Below are positions 5,043-5,245 of a stretch of DNA of 5,245 nucleotides, piece after piece; position 1 is the first letter of the stretch, and every line of letters begins with the position of its first letter. Origin of the DNA: an uncultured Gammaproteobacteria bacterium (GTDB lineage: Bacteria > Pseudomonadota > Gammaproteobacteria > SZUA-140); NCBI GenBank assembly GCA_945788675.1, contig CALZMY010000064.1:1-5245 (forward strand), read 5' to 3'. A program made the position numbers and the translations under genes. Under the pieces are notes generated by a model. That model had not been told where the DNA came from. It saw only the letters and a list, made by a program, of their open reading frames with translations, and ran no database searches.

Positions 5043-5245
5043 ATGAGGACAAGCAACTTTGCCATCAAGGCCTACATCGTGGCGGTGCTAACGCTGTTTC
5101 TTGGGGTAGTGCTAAGCCTTAATCTGCACGACTGGTCGTGGTTTGCGCGGTCGGGTTCACTGGTGGTAATCAACGGTATCATCCTCACGTCACATCAGAT
5201 TATTGAACATATGGGGCGTCTCAAACAGCGCCAGGCGAAGTGGGA
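5043..5245 (+). CDS. Small membrane protein of unknown function (C-terminus beyond the window)
   Basis: The first 67 residues are visible and the frame stays open to the edge. I do not recognise the family. A hydrophobic helix at about 8-28 (from AIKAYIVAVL) is followed by the aromatic turn NLHDWSWFARSG, a second hydrophobic helix at about 38-50 (SLVVINGIILTS), and a basic segment with HQIIEHMGRLKQRQAK. This suggests two membrane passes with a cytoplasmic, possibly helical C-terminal part still to come. The ATG is set by a strong GGAGGAGG (5031-5038) five bases upstream. Its divergent position over the operator shared with the cytochrome b561 operon suggests it may be a target of the same two-component system. 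It has no match that would suggest an enzyme. Confidence 0.75.
   Translation, partial: MRTSNFAIKAYIVAVLTLFLGVVLSLNLHDWSWFARSGSLVVINGIILTSHQIIEHMGRLKQRQAKW

Overview
The window looks like chromosomal DNA of a gammaproteobacterium of medium GC content. The signs are an L-aspartate oxidase start of the NadB type, a SlyD-like FKBP with a His-rich tail, a PhoP/PhoQ-like two-component pair and a four-histidine cytochrome b561. No genus can be fixed from this sequence alone. No RNA gene, insertion sequence, phage gene or CRISPR array was seen.

Left part (1-1416): the first codons of nadB leave the window on the minus strand, behind a recognisable sigma70 promoter. Next, also on the minus strand, is a 270-residue protein made of two almost identical group I truncated haemoglobin domains in one chain. 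It has its own promoter, a strong ribosome binding site and a clear intrinsic terminator. Its promoter overlaps a sequence resembling the operator of the NO-sensing repressor NsrR, which would fit an NO- or O2-handling role. The AT-rich gap upstream also holds a perfect 16-bp dyad.

Middle (1417-2015): on the plus strand, a SlyD-like FKBP peptidyl-prolyl isomerase starts with GTG and ends in a short His-rich tail. A hairpin terminator lies in the convergent gap that follows.

Right part (2016-4923): four minus-strand genes form a tight run, probably one operon. In transcription order they are a diheme cytochrome b561, an exported PepSY-domain protein, an OmpR/PhoB-family response regulator and a PhoQ-like histidine kinase whose start overlaps the regulator's stop. 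They suggest an envelope stimulus-response system in which a quinone-linked membrane cytochrome and a periplasmic PepSY protein are made together with their own sensor and regulator.

A divergent gene for a small membrane protein of unknown function begins at 5043 and runs off the end. The short gap between it and the cytochrome gene carries a perfect 8-bp direct repeat with an 11-bp period. That is the geometry bound by OmpR/PhoB-family regulators. It is placed to control both directions, and I think it is the likely operator of the two-component system encoded here.
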